Shown here: positions 25,340 through 35,414 of the stretch, in pieces | Layout of the letters: every line of letters starts with the position of its first letter | Numbering within the stretch: the first letter of the stretch is position 1 | Assembly: GCA_016875095.1 (NCBI GenBank) | Contig: VGSG01000034.1 | Coordinates: forward strand, 1 to 39,225 | Direction: 5' to 3' | DNA from: Deltaproteobacteria bacterium | GTDB taxonomy: Bacteria; Desulfobacterota; Desulfomonilia; Desulfomonilales; Desulfomonilaceae | Length of the DNA: 39,225 nucleotides | The notes under the pieces: generated by a model | What the model saw: only the letters and a program-made list of their open reading frames with translations | Database searches by the model: none | What the model was told of the DNA's origin: nothing | Translations under genes and position numbers: made by a program

Positions 25340-25977
25340 GAGCGTGGAATATACCCCAAGTCATCACCGATACTTCGTCCCCGCATGAGGCAACATGCCG
25401 AGTCGCGGGTTTCACGCCGCAGAAACTGTTTAGCTGGGGATCCGTGGCGACAGAACCAGACTGTTCTACGATACGTTATTGGCCCACGGCCAATCGTGAG
25501 GAAAAGAGAATCCTCCAGACTGCAGCGGAGATGACAACGGAAACACAGCCACCTCGGAGACAGGAGTCCTCAGGCAAACACGAAAACGAGGCTGTGTTCG
25601 TCCTTCCCGAATCCTTTTTTCGACAATACTTGGAGCTTTTTGATCTGAACCAGGGATGGGATGGGCAGGATGAGGAACCCCCGACTGCTGAGGTACTTTC
25701 AGAGGTCTTTAGAGTTGCGCAGGAAGTGGCTAAGTACTCATATCGAGTCTCTCATAGTAGTCTCTATCCAGAACTGGCTCCGGGCTTCCGGGGAGAAGTT
25801 GGTTTAGAATACTACCGCCCAGAAAAAGAATTGTGTATTGAGATAGAGCCAGCCGGCGATAATCAACCGATGATCAGAATTTTGCGCGTCTCTAAGGATG
25901 ATCACGGGAAAATAGTAGACATGGGAAAAGTAGAATCCCATGAACTCCATAACGCTCTCGCCTGGTTCGTCAAATAG
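25336..25977 (+). CDS. Uncharacterised protein, second gene of a three-gene cassette
   Basis: A 213-residue soluble protein. The first 75 residues look poorly ordered and polar. The C-terminal 120 residues form a compact domain: FDLNQGWDGQDEEPPTAEVL, then a helix, then ELAPGFRGEVGLEYYRPEKE and LCIEIEP. A Gly-Trp-Asp-Gly start followed by a G-V-x-LE-Y/W strand and an I-E-I strand is, as far as I recall, a recurring uncharacterised domain in accessory regions of bacterial genomes. It has no catalytic motif that I can identify. GGAG lies 6 nt before the ATG, which overlaps the previous stop. The third gene starts 10 nt later. Confidence 0.65.
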   Translation: MRAWNIPQVITDTSSPHEATCRVAGFTPQKLFSWGSVATEPDCSTIRYWPTANREEKRILQTAAEMTTETQPPRRQESSGKHENEAVFVLPESFFRQYLELFDLNQGWDGQDEEPPTAEVLSEVFRVAQEVAKYSYRVSHSSLYPELAPGFRGEVGLEYYRPEKELCIEIEPAGDNQPMIRILRVSKDDHGKIVDMGKVESHELHNALAWFVK

Positions 25978-25987
25978 AGAGCCTGGC

Positions 25988-26416
25988 ATGGCAAGGGACT
26001 CGTGCCAGCATCGCATTTTCTATAGACGAATCAACAGGAGGCACAAGAAGACGGGTGGCAGAATTGACTGGCACGCATTCAAACCTAAATCGAATGAAGA
26101 CGGGGTTATCAATGGCCCCTCAGCCTATTGGTCAAGGCTTAGATGTCCGCTTGAAGCGCTGGAAGGACATTGCGAGTTGTGCAATAGACACCTCGCGGCC
26201 TTTAGAGAGTGCTCGGTGATCTCTCCGGTAATTATTGCCCAAAAGGATGCCGAAGACGAATCACACTTCTTCATACTTCACTTTCCCGCAAATAGTGACG
26301 AGCAATTGCAGTGGGCGAAACGACTCGCTCACGAGTCATGGCTCAAAATCCTGTGTCGCGACAAGAAAATAGCAGAGGAATACGACGATCCCGAAATATC
26401 GTGTGATCAGGTTTAG
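25988..26416 (+). CDS. Uncharacterised protein, third gene of a three-gene cassette
   Basis: A 142-residue soluble protein. It opens with CQHRIFYRRINRRHKKTGGRIDWHAFKP, a basic start with a RRI-x(n)-AF pattern, then a cysteine pair in EGHCELCNRHLAAF and a helical C-terminus rich in tryptophan and lysine (LQWAKRLAHESWLKILCR). The cysteines could bind metal together with the histidines nearby, but this is a guess. AGAGAG lies 7 nt before the ATG at 25988, preferred over an upstream in-frame ATG at 25940 that would overlap the previous gene. The close spacing says that it is made with the two preceding genes. Function is unknown. Confidence 0.6.
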   Translation: MARDSCQHRIFYRRINRRHKKTGGRIDWHAFKPKSNEDGVINGPSAYWSRLRCPLEALEGHCELCNRHLAAFRECSVISPVIIAQKDAEDESHFFILHFPANSDEQLQWAKRLAHESWLKILCRDKKIAEEYDDPEISCDQV

Positions 26417-26736
26417 AAACTGCCCATGAGAGTTGATTTTTCGCGATGTCTTCCTCTGTGTCGAGCGGCCGTGTTACTGGCTACCCTGGGCCTCGATCCT
26501 CATTCCAAAAGGATATATAACCATGGTTTCGTGTCGGGCTAGGCATCACTACTTCCTCGAGGTCCACTGCGAGTGCCGATACCCACTCAAAAGGCCGAGA
26601 CAGTCGCTGCGGCGAGCTGAGAATCCCTGAACGAAGGTCCAACGGCCTTATGGCGTCCGAAGTGAATGGGATTCCCGGCCTCAGCTGCCCGTAAGTCGCC
26701 GGCTCAAAAGCGCCTTGTTTGACGGAGGCCCTGATA
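26417..26736. other. Intergenic region without a recognisable gene
   Basis: About 320 bp after the three-gene cassette. Open frames on both strands (for example a minus-strand 96-codon frame ending at 26481) lack ribosome-binding sites and recognisable motifs. I see no tRNA, repeat or attachment site. GGAGG at 26724-26728 belongs to the MFS gene. Confidence 0.4.
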
Positions 26737-27972
26737 TTGAATAGTAACGAACGTCGGATCCTTGTGGTCACTTGTTTCGGGCACTTTCTGTCCCACTACA
26801 ACACGGTGGTCTTCCCCGCGCTTGTCCTGCCGCTCACTCAAATCCTGAACTTGAGCATGACCGATGTGCTCGGCCTCTCCTTCTGGATGTACCTGCTGTT
26901 CGGCATATCAGCCCTGCCTTGGGGCGTCCTGGGCGATCGAATCGGCGGCCAGCTCCTTATGATCCTGATGTTTCTGGGATCAGGCGTGAGTGGGATTGCT
27001 TGCGCCTATTTCATGGAATGGCCCGCGGCCCTTTCTCTGGCGCTTGCCGGAGTGGGGCTTTTTTCGGGCATCTATCATCCTATCGGCATAGGATTGATCT
27101 CGACGGGTGTGAGCCGTGTCAGTCTGGGCATGGGATACAATGCGGCTTTTGGCGGTCTGGGACTTGTGGTCGCGCCGCTCCTGACCGGACTCATTACCTG
27201 GCTGTCAGGACCGAAAGCCGCGTTCATCGTAATGGGCCTGATGAATCTTGTCGGAATCGGCCTCATGGCCAAGCTCCCTCTGAAACGACCCGAAGCCGTT
27301 CACCAACAAGCCCCGGAGGAGAACAACGGCGCCATTGGGGCATTTGCGACCCTCATGGTCGTAACGATGCTCGGCGGGATTGCATTCATGGGCTCAACCG
27401 TGATTCTGCCCACGTATCTGGAGCTGAAAGGGCAGGGCATGCTCCAGGCTGTGTCAGGATCCTTAGGAATACACTTATCCGGGAACCTCTTTGCCACAGC
27501 GGTCACGTCGGTGATCTATGTGGTCGGAATGCTGGGACAATATGTGGGAGGCCATGTGGGAGATCGGTTTGAAAACCGATATGCGTATCTGACTTTCCAC
27601 GCGATTTGCGTGCCCGCGGCTTTCCTCATGGCTATCAGCCAGAACTTGGCCCTCGTGGCCCTGGCCTTTGTCTATTTCTTTTTCCAGCTCGGAATGCAGG
27701 CGATCGAAAACACCCTCGTGGGCAAGCTGAGCCCTCGACGATTCCGTCATTCCGCGTTCGGCCTGAAGTTCGTCTGCACCTTCGGGGTGGGCTCGCTTGC
27801 GGTGAAGCTCATTCAGGCCGCGGATGCCCGATGGGGCGTGGAAGCCACGTTCATCACCCTGGGCTCAGTAATATTGTTGCTGGTCATGTGCATCCTTCTA
27901 TTGATCTACCAGACGAGCGCTTATCAAGGACTGTTTAAGGTCCGACGCGAGGAGGCCTATCTCGGAACGTAG
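26737..27972 (+). CDS. MFS transporter, Fsr-like
   Basis: A 411-residue protein with about 12 membrane helices, a major facilitator. Motif A-like GVLGDRIGGQ lies in the first cytoplasmic loop, and YHPIGIGLIS in helix 5 resembles the fosmidomycin-resistance (Fsr) group, which has HPxG there. Some Fsr-like proteins export drugs or other small molecules; the substrate here is unknown. A loop of about 30 residues between helices 6 and 7 (KRPEAVHQQAPEENNG) splits the halves as usual. The TTG at 26737 follows GGAGG at 8 nt; a TTG at 26719 is in frame but sits before that site. It is a single-gene unit. Confidence 0.85.
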   Translation: MNSNERRILVVTCFGHFLSHYNTVVFPALVLPLTQILNLSMTDVLGLSFWMYLLFGISALPWGVLGDRIGGQLLMILMFLGSGVSGIACAYFMEWPAALSLALAGVGLFSGIYHPIGIGLISTGVSRVSLGMGYNAAFGGLGLVVAPLLTGLITWLSGPKAAFIVMGLMNLVGIGLMAKLPLKRPEAVHQQAPEENNGAIGAFATLMVVTMLGGIAFMGSTVILPTYLELKGQGMLQAVSGSLGIHLSGNLFATAVTSVIYVVGMLGQYVGGHVGDRFENRYAYLTFHAICVPAAFLMAISQNLALVALAFVYFFFQLGMQAIENTLVGKLSPRRFRHSAFGLKFVCTFGVGSLAVKLIQAADARWGVEATFITLGSVILLLVMCILLLIYQTSAYQGLFKVRREEAYLGT

Positions 27973-28130
27973 AACCGCTTGGGCAACCTATGAGCCTTTG
28001 AAGAAGGCGCCGGAGAGGACGCACAAGAAGGACCGTCTAATGAGTATGAAATACTGCTTTCCCGGCCCAAAAACAGCATGATTTAATTTGCGGATGTGTT
28101 TGCGGTTGAAGCCTTCAACTTGCGCGTTCT

Positions 28131-29483
28131 CTATTTCTCAAAAAGCGTTTCTACTCCTGTCCAGTCCGGCGGAACGCCGTTCACCATGTAGTTGGCGCAA
28201 CGTTTCAGATAGATTCGGGCCGCCAGGTCCGCAGGATTCTTCTCCAGCACCTGGTTAAAATGAACGCTGGCTTCGGAAAACTTCTTACCATAGTAGAGCT
28301 GAATACCGCTCTCAAATGCGGGTTTCGTCTGCTCCTTAAGTTCGGCGAGACCCGGAGGATCACCTTCAAAGACCTCGTAAACAATGACCGCGTCCTCTCT
28401 TCCCTTTACACGCACTTTGTCCATGAACCGGCGCCTGTATCGGTCTGATTCTTTCATCGCAGACAGAGTCTCGTCACTCAGGCTGACATAGGAGCCGTAC
28501 ATCTTGTTCAAACCCTCGATTCGTGCGGCAAGGTTCACCGCATCCGCCACTACGGCTCCTTGCATGCGATCTTCACTACCGATGACGCCCAGCATGAGAT
28601 CGGCACGGTGGAGCCCTATTCCAATTTCGATGGGGTCAAAACCAGCTTTCTCCCGTTCCCTGTTGTACTCGGCCACAGCCTCCTGCATTCGAACGGCTGC
28701 TCTCACCGCATCATCCGGCGTCCCGGCAAAAAGAGCCATCACCCCGTCACCGTAGTACTGATCGATGAACCCATTGCAGTCTTTGATCACTGGGTTCACT
28801 CGTCTCAGATAAGCATTAATGAAACTGAAAGCCTCCTCTGGGGTCATCTTTTCCAGCAGGGTGGTCCACCCCCGGATGTCCGCAAACATAACGGTCATTT
28901 TCCGGCTCACCTGATCACCCAAATTGATTTCGAGAATACTATTCTTTTGCAACAAATCGATGAACTCCCTTGGCACGAAGCGCTCATAGATGTTGTTCAA
29001 CGATGCCAACTCCGCAGTTCTTTCACGCACCCTTTCTTCCAGGTGTTCGCTGTACGCCTGGAGTTCCGCGTTCTTTTCGGCTAGATTCTGTTTCAAACGG
29101 CTCATGGTCAGATGAGTATTGACCCTCACATAAACTTCTTCAGGTTGAAAAGGCTTGGAAATGTAATCCACCGCGCCTGAGGCGAATCCCTTTATCTTAT
29201 TGGCTGTATCGTCAAGAGCGGAGAGAAAAATGACCGGGATGTCCCGAGTTTCCGGATCGGATTTTAGCCGACTGCACACTTCGAACCCGTCCATACCGGG
29301 CATCATAATATCCAGGAGAATAAGATCCGGCTTCGGTTCTGTGATAGCCATTTTGAGGGCTTTCTGTCCGTTGATAGCCGCCACGATGGCATATTGATCT
29401 TTCAATGTGCCCATGAGGACCTGAATGTTTTCCGGGGTATCATCCACAATGAGAACTTTGGGTTTTTTCTCACCCACCGGCAT
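28131..29483 (-). CDS. Response regulator-adenylate/guanylate cyclase
   Basis: A 450-residue cytoplasmic protein. Residues about 9-125 are a receiver domain (VLIVDDTPENIQVL, phospho-aspartate in LLDIMMPG, lysine in SKPF). A coiled coil follows (LEERVRERTAELASLNNIYERF), then a class III cyclase domain about 190-370. Its first metal aspartate is in MFADIRGWTTLLE and the second in YYGDGVMALF; the transition-state asparagine and arginine are in DAVNLAARIEG, so it should be active. A TPR-like stretch ends the protein. It would make cAMP or cGMP when phosphorylated, probably by the hybrid kinase of the same operon. Its receiver is nearly identical to that of the next gene upstream. It starts 132 nt after that gene. 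Confidence 0.93.
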   Translation of the reverse strand: MPVGEKKPKVLIVDDTPENIQVLMGTLKDQYAIVAAINGQKALKMAITEPKPDLILLDIMMPGMDGFEVCSRLKSDPETRDIPVIFLSALDDTANKIKGFASGAVDYISKPFQPEEVYVRVNTHLTMSRLKQNLAEKNAELQAYSEHLEERVRERTAELASLNNIYERFVPREFIDLLQKNSILEINLGDQVSRKMTVMFADIRGWTTLLEKMTPEEAFSFINAYLRRVNPVIKDCNGFIDQYYGDGVMALFAGTPDDAVRAAVRMQEAVAEYNREREKAGFDPIEIGIGLHRADLMLGVIGSEDRMQGAVVADAVNLAARIEGLNKMYGSYVSLSDETLSAMKESDRYRRRFMDKVRVKGREDAVIVYEVFEGDPPGLAELKEQTKPAFESGIQLYYGKKFSEASVHFNQVLEKNPADLAARIYLKRCANYMVNGVPPDWTGVETLFEK

Positions 29484-29615
29484 CTTAGCGCCTCCTTATG
29501 GTACGCGTCCGCTCGGGAAAATTAAGAAGCCTCGGCCCTGAGAGAATAAACGATTCAATCTAAACGCAACCGCTCTGGAGTAGATCTGCTCAGTGAAGCT
29601 ATAATGCCCGTTTCT

Positions 29616-30791
29616 TCACGGTATCCTTATCTCCAGGACAGAGAAATCATCCTCAAGAGTTTCCGAGCCCGCGATTTGCTGTACATGCGCCCACAGATCG
29701 TCCATGGGGGATTCGAGGCTGTCACGTGATTCTCCAAGGTAGGCCTTCAGGTCGTCGAACTCCCAATAGGCCCCCTCCTCGTTCATAATCTCATATACGC
29801 CGTCGCTAAAGACATAGAGTCTAGCCGCAGGTTTGATCTCAACTTCGTCATGCTTGAAATCCATGCCTTCCAGGCCACCCAAGAATAGGTTCGGCGTTCT
29901 CAGTTCTCGAATCTCTGAGCGGTTCCCGGCTGTGTCTCGTATCAACAAGGCCGGTGGATGCCCTCCGCTGGCATAGGTCAAGAGGCCGGAAGATGGTTTG
30001 TACACACCGTACCACATGGTAAAATACATGCCTCTGTGGTCATCCATGGGAAAAACGCCATTGAGGCTGCCTAGAACCTGTTCCGGTCTCCTAAAATCAA
30101 CATTCGGCAAGTTCCTGGAACGGAGAACATTGAGCACAGACACCGAATGGAGCGCTGCTCCCACACCGTGTCCGCAGACATCAATCAGGTAAATCGCTAA
30201 CGAATCTTCATCGAGCCAGTGATATCCTAACGAATCTCCCCCAAGAGTAGTTGATGGCACAAAGCGCCAGTCTGCCGTCACGGGTCCCTGTGTGATGGGC
30301 TCGGGCAAAAGGAATCTAACGTAATCGGCAGCCTCGGCAAGTTCGCTCTTGAGCATCCCAAGGACGCTTTCGAGCTTCGCCCGCTGACTCGCCTCGCGAT
30401 CACGAAGTATCTTCAGCTCCAGATGGGCTTTGACCCTGGCTTTTACCACAGGAACGCTGAACGGCTTGGTAATATAGTCCATTGCGCCCAGCTCAAACCC
30501 GAGGGTTTCGTCCTCCACCTCGGTCTTGGCCGTTACAAAGATGATCGGGATGTGTTGCATTTGCTCGTCGGCTTTAAGTCTACGGCAGACCTCGTATCCA
30601 TCCATTCCCGGCATCATGATGTCCAGAAGAATGAGGTCCGGCTTGGGTTCCGCCGCAGCCATTTTGAGCGCCTTCTCTCCGTTAATTGCCGCCACAATGG
30701 TATACTGGTCCTTCAAGGTCTCCATCAGCACCTGAATGTTTTCCGGCGTGTCATCCACAATCAGGACTTTCGGTTTTCGACCGCCTTCCAC
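29616..30791 (-). CDS. Response regulator-PP2C (SpoIIE/RsbU-type) phosphatase
   Basis: A 391-residue cytoplasmic protein. Residues about 8-122 are a receiver domain (VLIVDDTPENIQVL, LLDIMMPG, TKPF). A helical linker (about 125-160) leads to a SpoIIE/RsbU-type PP2C domain with metal motifs GGDSLGYHW, DVCGHGVGAA, FSDGVYE and, at the end, EDDFSVLEI. Such proteins dephosphorylate an anti-anti-sigma factor or similar partner, releasing a sigma factor or another target; no STAS or anti-sigma gene is in the window. The start is GTG at 30791, 14 nt after the hybrid kinase stop, with AAAGGA just before. Its receiver is a close copy of that in the cyclase gene. Confidence 0.92.
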   Translation of the reverse strand: MEGGRKPKVLIVDDTPENIQVLMETLKDQYTIVAAINGEKALKMAAAEPKPDLILLDIMMPGMDGYEVCRRLKADEQMQHIPIIFVTAKTEVEDETLGFELGAMDYITKPFSVPVVKARVKAHLELKILRDREASQRAKLESVLGMLKSELAEAADYVRFLLPEPITQGPVTADWRFVPSTTLGGDSLGYHWLDEDSLAIYLIDVCGHGVGAALHSVSVLNVLRSRNLPNVDFRRPEQVLGSLNGVFPMDDHRGMYFTMWYGVYKPSSGLLTYASGGHPPALLIRDTAGNRSEIRELRTPNLFLGGLEGMDFKHDEVEIKPAARLYVFSDGVYEIMNEEGAYWEFDDLKAYLGESRDSLESPMDDLWAHVQQIAGSETLEDDFSVLEIRIP

Positions 30792-30805
30792 GATGTTTTC
30801 CTTTT

Positions 30806-33800
30806 CTAAAGCTCTATTTCCAGCTTGCCGGCGATGGTTTCCACGGTTTTCAAAGCATTGTCCGTATCGAAGCTCTCCACTTGCTTTTCCAGCCGTTTGA
30901 ATTCCGTATAAACCGATGAATTGGCCAAATGGCCATTCAAAGCTTCCAGCCGGTTCATGGCTTCGGTCAGATCGCTCTCCAGAAGCTGAGCCATTTCCCG
31001 GAGCAGAGTCTTTACCGCTTCCTTATCGACCCGCGCCTTCGCTCCGGAATCCTCAGTTTCTTGTATGGCCGTCAGTCTGTCCTCGACTTCTCTTATCCCA
31101 TCCATCACGAGTCTTAACTGAGAGTCGAACTCTGCTACGGCGAGATTCAGGTTCTTGCCTTCCTTGATAGCCTTCTCCAACTCGGCCGCGGCCCGGTATA
31201 GGTTATCCCCTCCGAGGATTCCCGAGACGCCTTTTACCGTGTGAGCAAGCCGGGCCGCCGTCTCCGCGTCGCCTGATTGGAGAGCAGCCTTGATTTGCTC
31301 GACTACGTTTCCTTGTCCGTCCTTGAACTTGCAGAGGAGCTTTGAATAGAGCTGCCTGTTTCCGGCTACCCGTCTAAGACCGGATGCTATGGAAATGCCA
31401 GGTAACTCAGCAGGCAGAACATCTTCCACCTTCTTGCTCGCAATCGACGACTCAGACGGGCCTTCAGATGTTTCCCTATGGCCCGGCTCGATCCATTTTA
31501 CCAGCACAGATATGAGCTGATCCGGGTCTACGGGCTTAGTCACATGATCATTCATGCCGACTTCAATACTTTTCTCGCGATCACCCGCCATGGCGTGGGC
31601 GGTCATGGCGATGATCGGCAAATCTTTAAGCCTTTCATCCCTTCGAATCTCCTGGGTGGCCTCAAGTCCTCCCATCACAGGCATTTGTATATCCATGAGC
31701 ACCACATCAAAATTCCCCGCTTTGACCATCTCCACCGCCTCTTTGCCATTGTTGGCAATTCGCACAACCAATCCGGCTTGCTCCAAAATTTCCTCGGCAA
31801 CCTCTTGGTTAATTTCATTGTCTTCGGCCAGCAAGACCATTGCCCCGCGAATCTTTCGCAGCCCTTCCTCATCTCTCCCGCTTACCCGCGCTATGGCCTC
31901 ACGCTCTTGCGCTTCCCTCCCAAACGCAATCATGATCGAATCAAAAAGCACGGACTGGCCTACGGGTTTTAGGAGGAAGCCGTCGACCCCCACCTTGCCG
32001 GATCTCTGCATGACCTCTTCACGACCATATGCTGTCGCTATAATCACCTTGGGCTTCCGGGGGAGACTCGGAAGACTTTTGATCAGCTCGGTTGCCTTGA
32101 TCCCGTCCATGCCGGGCATCTTCCAGTCCATTACGACCAGCTTGTAGGGGTGGGATTCGGCTTCTTTCTCCAACTCGGCTATCCCCTCTTGGGCGGAAGC
32201 AGCAACGGTTACCTGAAAAGTCATATTTTCCAGCAGGGACTGCAGAATCTCCCTGGACGAGGCATTATCGTCTACCACCAGAACCCGCATTCCTCGCAGG
32301 TCGACCGATGGCTCCAGGCGCTTCCTTGAGAATTTCCCGGCTAACCGGAATTTTGCCGTGAATATGAAGTTGCTCCCTTTTCCAGCTTCGCTTTCAACCC
32401 AGATCTCCCCTCCCATCATGTTGACCAACCGCTTGGAGATGGTAAGACCTAGGCCCGTCCCTCCGTATTTTCTCGTGGTTGACATATCTGCCTGGCTGAA
32501 GGCCTGGAACAGTTTCCCCTTCTGATCTTGCGTCAGGCCGACGCCGGTGTCTCGAACAGAAAACTGGAGCGTGACCCATTCGTCTTGTTTTTCCAACAGC
32601 TTGGTAGAGATAACGATCTCACCCTGTTCCGTAAATTTTACGGCGTTATTGCATAGATTGATCAGAACCTGCCCCAGCCTGAGCGGGTCACCCACCAGGG
32701 CAAGGGGCACGTCCGGCGGGGTATCCATCAGGAACTCCAGCTCTTTTTCATGAACCTTTACTCCCACCACGGTGGATACATTGTCGAGGACTTCGTCCAG
32801 ACTGAAATCCACCGACTCCATCTCCAACTTACCTGCTTCGATCTTGGAAAAATCCAAGATGTCATTGATGATCCTCAGGAGTGAGTGTGCGGAGCGCTGT
32901 ATTTTCGTCAGATAGTCCGCCTGCTTAGGAGTCAGCTCAGTCTGAAGGGCCAGGTGCGCCATTCCAATCACTGCATTCATAGGGGTCCTGATCTCGTGAC
33001 TCATATTGGCCAGAAAATCAGATTTCGCTTTGGTGGCTTCCTCAGCTATCTCCTTCGCGCGGCGCACCTGCTCTTCGGCGAGCTTTCGGTCCGTTATATC
33101 GGTAACGAGTGCGAAAGAACCCTTTTTAACTCCTTTTTCGTCAAAAACAGGGGTTGCATTGAATAGACAGGGCACGTTCACTCCGTCCGGCCTTTGCAGG
33201 CAAATCTCATAGGCCCCTGATATTCCCTTCTTTCTTAGTTCCAACTGGCGCAGAAAGATCTGAAGGTTTTCCCCATCCACGAAATCAAAAATCGGATGGC
33301 CGAGTATCTCTTCCTGCGGCCTCCCTAGAATCCCGCACATGGCTGGGTTAGTAAGCATAGTGACGGCGTTTTCATCAACCATCCAGATACCCTCGATGGC
33401 GGTCTCCAAAATTGTGCGTGTCTTGCGTTCACTCTCGGCAAGCGCTTGTTCGGCTTGGCGGTGGTCGGTGATATCGCTAAAAGTGATCACAGACCCAACG
33501 AGAGAGCCGTCCTTATAGACAGGGTTGCTGGAATAAGCTACGGGAAAACTCGTGCCATCTTTTCGCCACAGCGCTTCACCGTCGATATGGCTGGCGGTTC
33601 CACTTGAAATGGACTTGTGCATAGGACAGTCTTCTCGCGGATATGGAGAGCCATCCTCATGAGCATAGTGAATGAGGCTATGGAGGTCCTTGCCCTCGAA
33701 TTCATCCGGTGAGTATCCCAGCATCCGACAAGCCGCAGGATTGACAAAAGTCATCTCGCCGTCTACGCTCACACCGATGATCCCTTCGCCTACAGATTCA

Positions 33801-34819
33801 AGGAGCAGCCGAGTGCGTTCTTCCGAAACTCGCAGCTCTTCCGTGCGATCCTTGACCAACTGCTCCAGATGATCCCTGTACCGTGCGATCTCGCTGCGGG
33901 CCATTTCCGCGTCTTCGGCCAAGCTCAAAGCCGCGGCCTGGCTGTGGCGCAGTTCCTCGGCCCTCCTTTTTAGTTCCTCGGCTGCCTGTGACGCGCGAAT
34001 TCGGTCTAACGTGAGGGAGCCCACGATCTTGGCGAAGCCTGACAAGAAGCCGAGAATGCTTGGCAGCTTCTCCGCGGACATGATTGGCACTTCCTTGATG
34101 GATGCCAAATAATCCTCTTCGTCGTAACCGAGGTCTCGAGCCTGGTGACGGAAGAAGTCCAGATCAGGTTCCTGCAAGTGGAACTGGCCGATAAGAATAT
34201 TGGCCAGATGCTTCCCGTCTATGATCAGCGGCGAAGCCGCGTCCGTCAGGCCATTCTTGCATTGATAAATGGTGAAATCCTGACCTTCATCGAGTCTGGA
34301 ACCCAGTATTGAGTCGCTTTCGGCGCAGCGTTGAGAGGAAATTTTGCCAACACGATGGAAATCGGTGCAAGCTCGCCGAAAATTCGCGAATGCCAGCAGG
34401 TTGCCTTTGAGATCTGATATGGCTGAGGCAACCCCTACCGCGTCGCAGAAGTTGGTGAGAAGAGCCTGTAAGTCCTCAATATCCAACAAGTCCGAGAGCT
34501 GCAATTCTTTAGGCCCAGGGCGGGCCCTTTCATCTCGATCCCTCATGGACAGGACCAGATCGTCCAATGCCTCATCTTTTTTGATCCGGTCCAAGGAGCC
34601 GTATGGCGTGGGTTTACCGGCAGCCTGCGCCAACTCGTTAGCTTGTTTCTTCAGGTCAAGAATCCGCTGCTCCCTGGCCATGACCAGACGATTGAATCGC
34701 TCGAATTCCAGGATTCTTTCCTGCAATTCAGATTGAGCAGCGCCGTCGTTTTGTTTGGCTAAATCCGTGTCGATAGCCAAAGTCCTTTCTTCGAGGAGAA
34801 AGGGGTTCTGGTCGGCCAT
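30806..34819 (-). CDS. Hybrid sensor histidine kinase with PocR, PAS, two receiver and HPt domains
   Basis: A 1337-residue protein without membrane helices. After an N-terminal coiled coil comes a PocR-type ligand-binding domain at about 115-280 ([38 protein letters not shown]), two PAS domains (about 350-590), a HisKA domain with the phospho-histidine at residue 608 ([14 protein letters not shown]), an HATPase domain ([13 protein letters not shown]), receiver 1 near 895 (VVMDWKMPG), receiver 2 near 1041 (VLMDIQMPV) and an HPt domain with histidine near 1193 (LAHTVKGV). It senses a small cytoplasmic ligand and relays phosphate, probably to the two receiver proteins downstream. GGAG lies 6 nt before the ATG at 34819; the frame is open upstream to 34885. 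Confidence 0.93.
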   Translation of the reverse strand: MADQNPFLLEERTLAIDTDLAKQNDGAAQSELQERILEFERFNRLVMAREQRILDLKKQANELAQAAGKPTPYGSLDRIKKDEALDDLVLSMRDRDERARPGPKELQLSDLLDIEDLQALLTNFCDAVGVASAISDLKGNLLAFANFRRACTDFHRVGKISSQRCAESDSILGSRLDEGQDFTIYQCKNGLTDAASPLIIDGKHLANILIGQFHLQEPDLDFFRHQARDLGYDEEDYLASIKEVPIMSAEKLPSILGFLSGFAKIVGSLTLDRIRASQAAEELKRRAEELRHSQAAALSLAEDAEMARSEIARYRDHLEQLVKDRTEELRVSEERTRLLLESVGEGIIGVSVDGEMTFVNPAACRMLGYSPDEFEGKDLHSLIHYAHEDGSPYPREDCPMHKSISSGTASHIDGEALWRKDGTSFPVAYSSNPVYKDGSLVGSVITFSDITDHRQAEQALAESERKTRTILETAIEGIWMVDENAVTMLTNPAMCGILGRPQEEILGHPIFDFVDGENLQIFLRQLELRKKGISGAYEICLQRPDGVNVPCLFNATPVFDEKGVKKGSFALVTDITDRKLAEEQVRRAKEIAEEATKAKSDFLANMSHEIRTPMNAVIGMAHLALQTELTPKQADYLTKIQRSAHSLLRIINDILDFSKIEAGKLEMESVDFSLDEVLDNVSTVVGVKVHEKELEFLMDTPPDVPLALVGDPLRLGQVLINLCNNAVKFTEQGEIVISTKLLEKQDEWVTLQFSVRDTGVGLTQDQKGKLFQAFSQADMSTTRKYGGTGLGLTISKRLVNMMGGEIWVESEAGKGSNFIFTAKFRLAGKFSRKRLEPSVDLRGMRVLVVDDNASSREILQSLLENMTFQVTVAASAQEGIAELEKEAESHPYKLVVMDWKMPGMDGIKATELIKSLPSLPRKPKVIIATAYGREEVMQRSGKVGVDGFLLKPVGQSVLFDSIMIAFGREAQEREAIARVSGRDEEGLRKIRGAMVLLAEDNEINQEVAEEILEQAGLVVRIANNGKEAVEMVKAGNFDVVLMDIQMPVMGGLEATQEIRRDERLKDLPIIAMTAHAMAGDREKSIEVGMNDHVTKPVDPDQLISVLVKWIEPGHRETSEGPSESSIASKKVEDVLPAELPGISIASGLRRVAGNRQLYSKLLCKFKDGQGNVVEQIKAALQSGDAETAARLAHTVKGVSGILGGDNLYRAAAELEKAIKEGKNLNLAVAEFDSQLRLVMDGIREVEDRLTAIQETEDSGAKARVDKEAVKTLLREMAQLLESDLTEAMNRLEALNGHLANSSVYTEFKRLEKQVESFDTDNALKTVETIAGKLEIEL

Positions 34820-34888
34820 GGTGAACTCCGGAAAGTGTTCAACGACTTCAATGACATATGAATCGGTAGAATAAAAGTCACACAATGG

Positions 34889-34916
34889 ATCTTATCACAG
34901 GCGTCTACGGTTGTAA
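34889..34916 (-). promoter_or_regulatory. Probable promoter of the hybrid kinase operon
   Basis: On the minus strand TTACAA (34916-34911), a 16-nt spacer and TAAGAT (34894-34889). Transcription would start near 34882, giving a leader of about 60 nt. Confidence 0.5.
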
Positions 34917-35414
34917 CTCCAGACCCCTGCAAAAACTGTCATTCAGGGTCGAGGCGCTTCTGGAAGCAAAAGCGTGCGAAACTCTCTCTTCAATCTGAAG
35001 CCGGAATTTACGCTCGAATGCACAGCTAGGAAGAGCTGGTATGCTATCGACCTGGCGGGTTTTCTAAACAACCTGGAGAGACTCCAATCTCTCACTTACT
35101 TTCCATATTCCAATGTTCACTGTTAGAAAGCGGGCGGAATGAATAGCCGATTCACCCCCCTCAATACGCATCCTGTTACGTCGCCGTTAGCTCTTCGCGA
35201 GAAAATCGCTTGCGTGGAAAGGACTCGCCGCGATATGCTTTGAATCTGTGGCTTATTCGTACGGGTTGGACATTTGAATTGCTGCGGTCTTTAGGCCATC
35301 AAGGACGTTGCAGCGCTGACAGCGCACGGTTCCACGGTCGGCGCCGCCGCGCTTGGAGCCGAATGATGACATGTGTTCCCGGAGACCGCGCCGGGCTCGT
35401 GAGGACCCACCGAA
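34917..35414. other. Intergenic region without a recognisable gene
   Basis: About 500 bp between divergent genes. Open frames here are short, lack ribosome-binding sites and resemble nothing I know. I see no long repeat. The right end holds GAGGA (35401-35405), the ribosome-binding site of the next gene. Confidence 0.4.

Noticed and set aside
26481-26771. A minus-strand 96-codon gene before the MFS gene
   Set aside because: It overlaps the MFS start and its ribosome-binding site and has no recognisable protein features.
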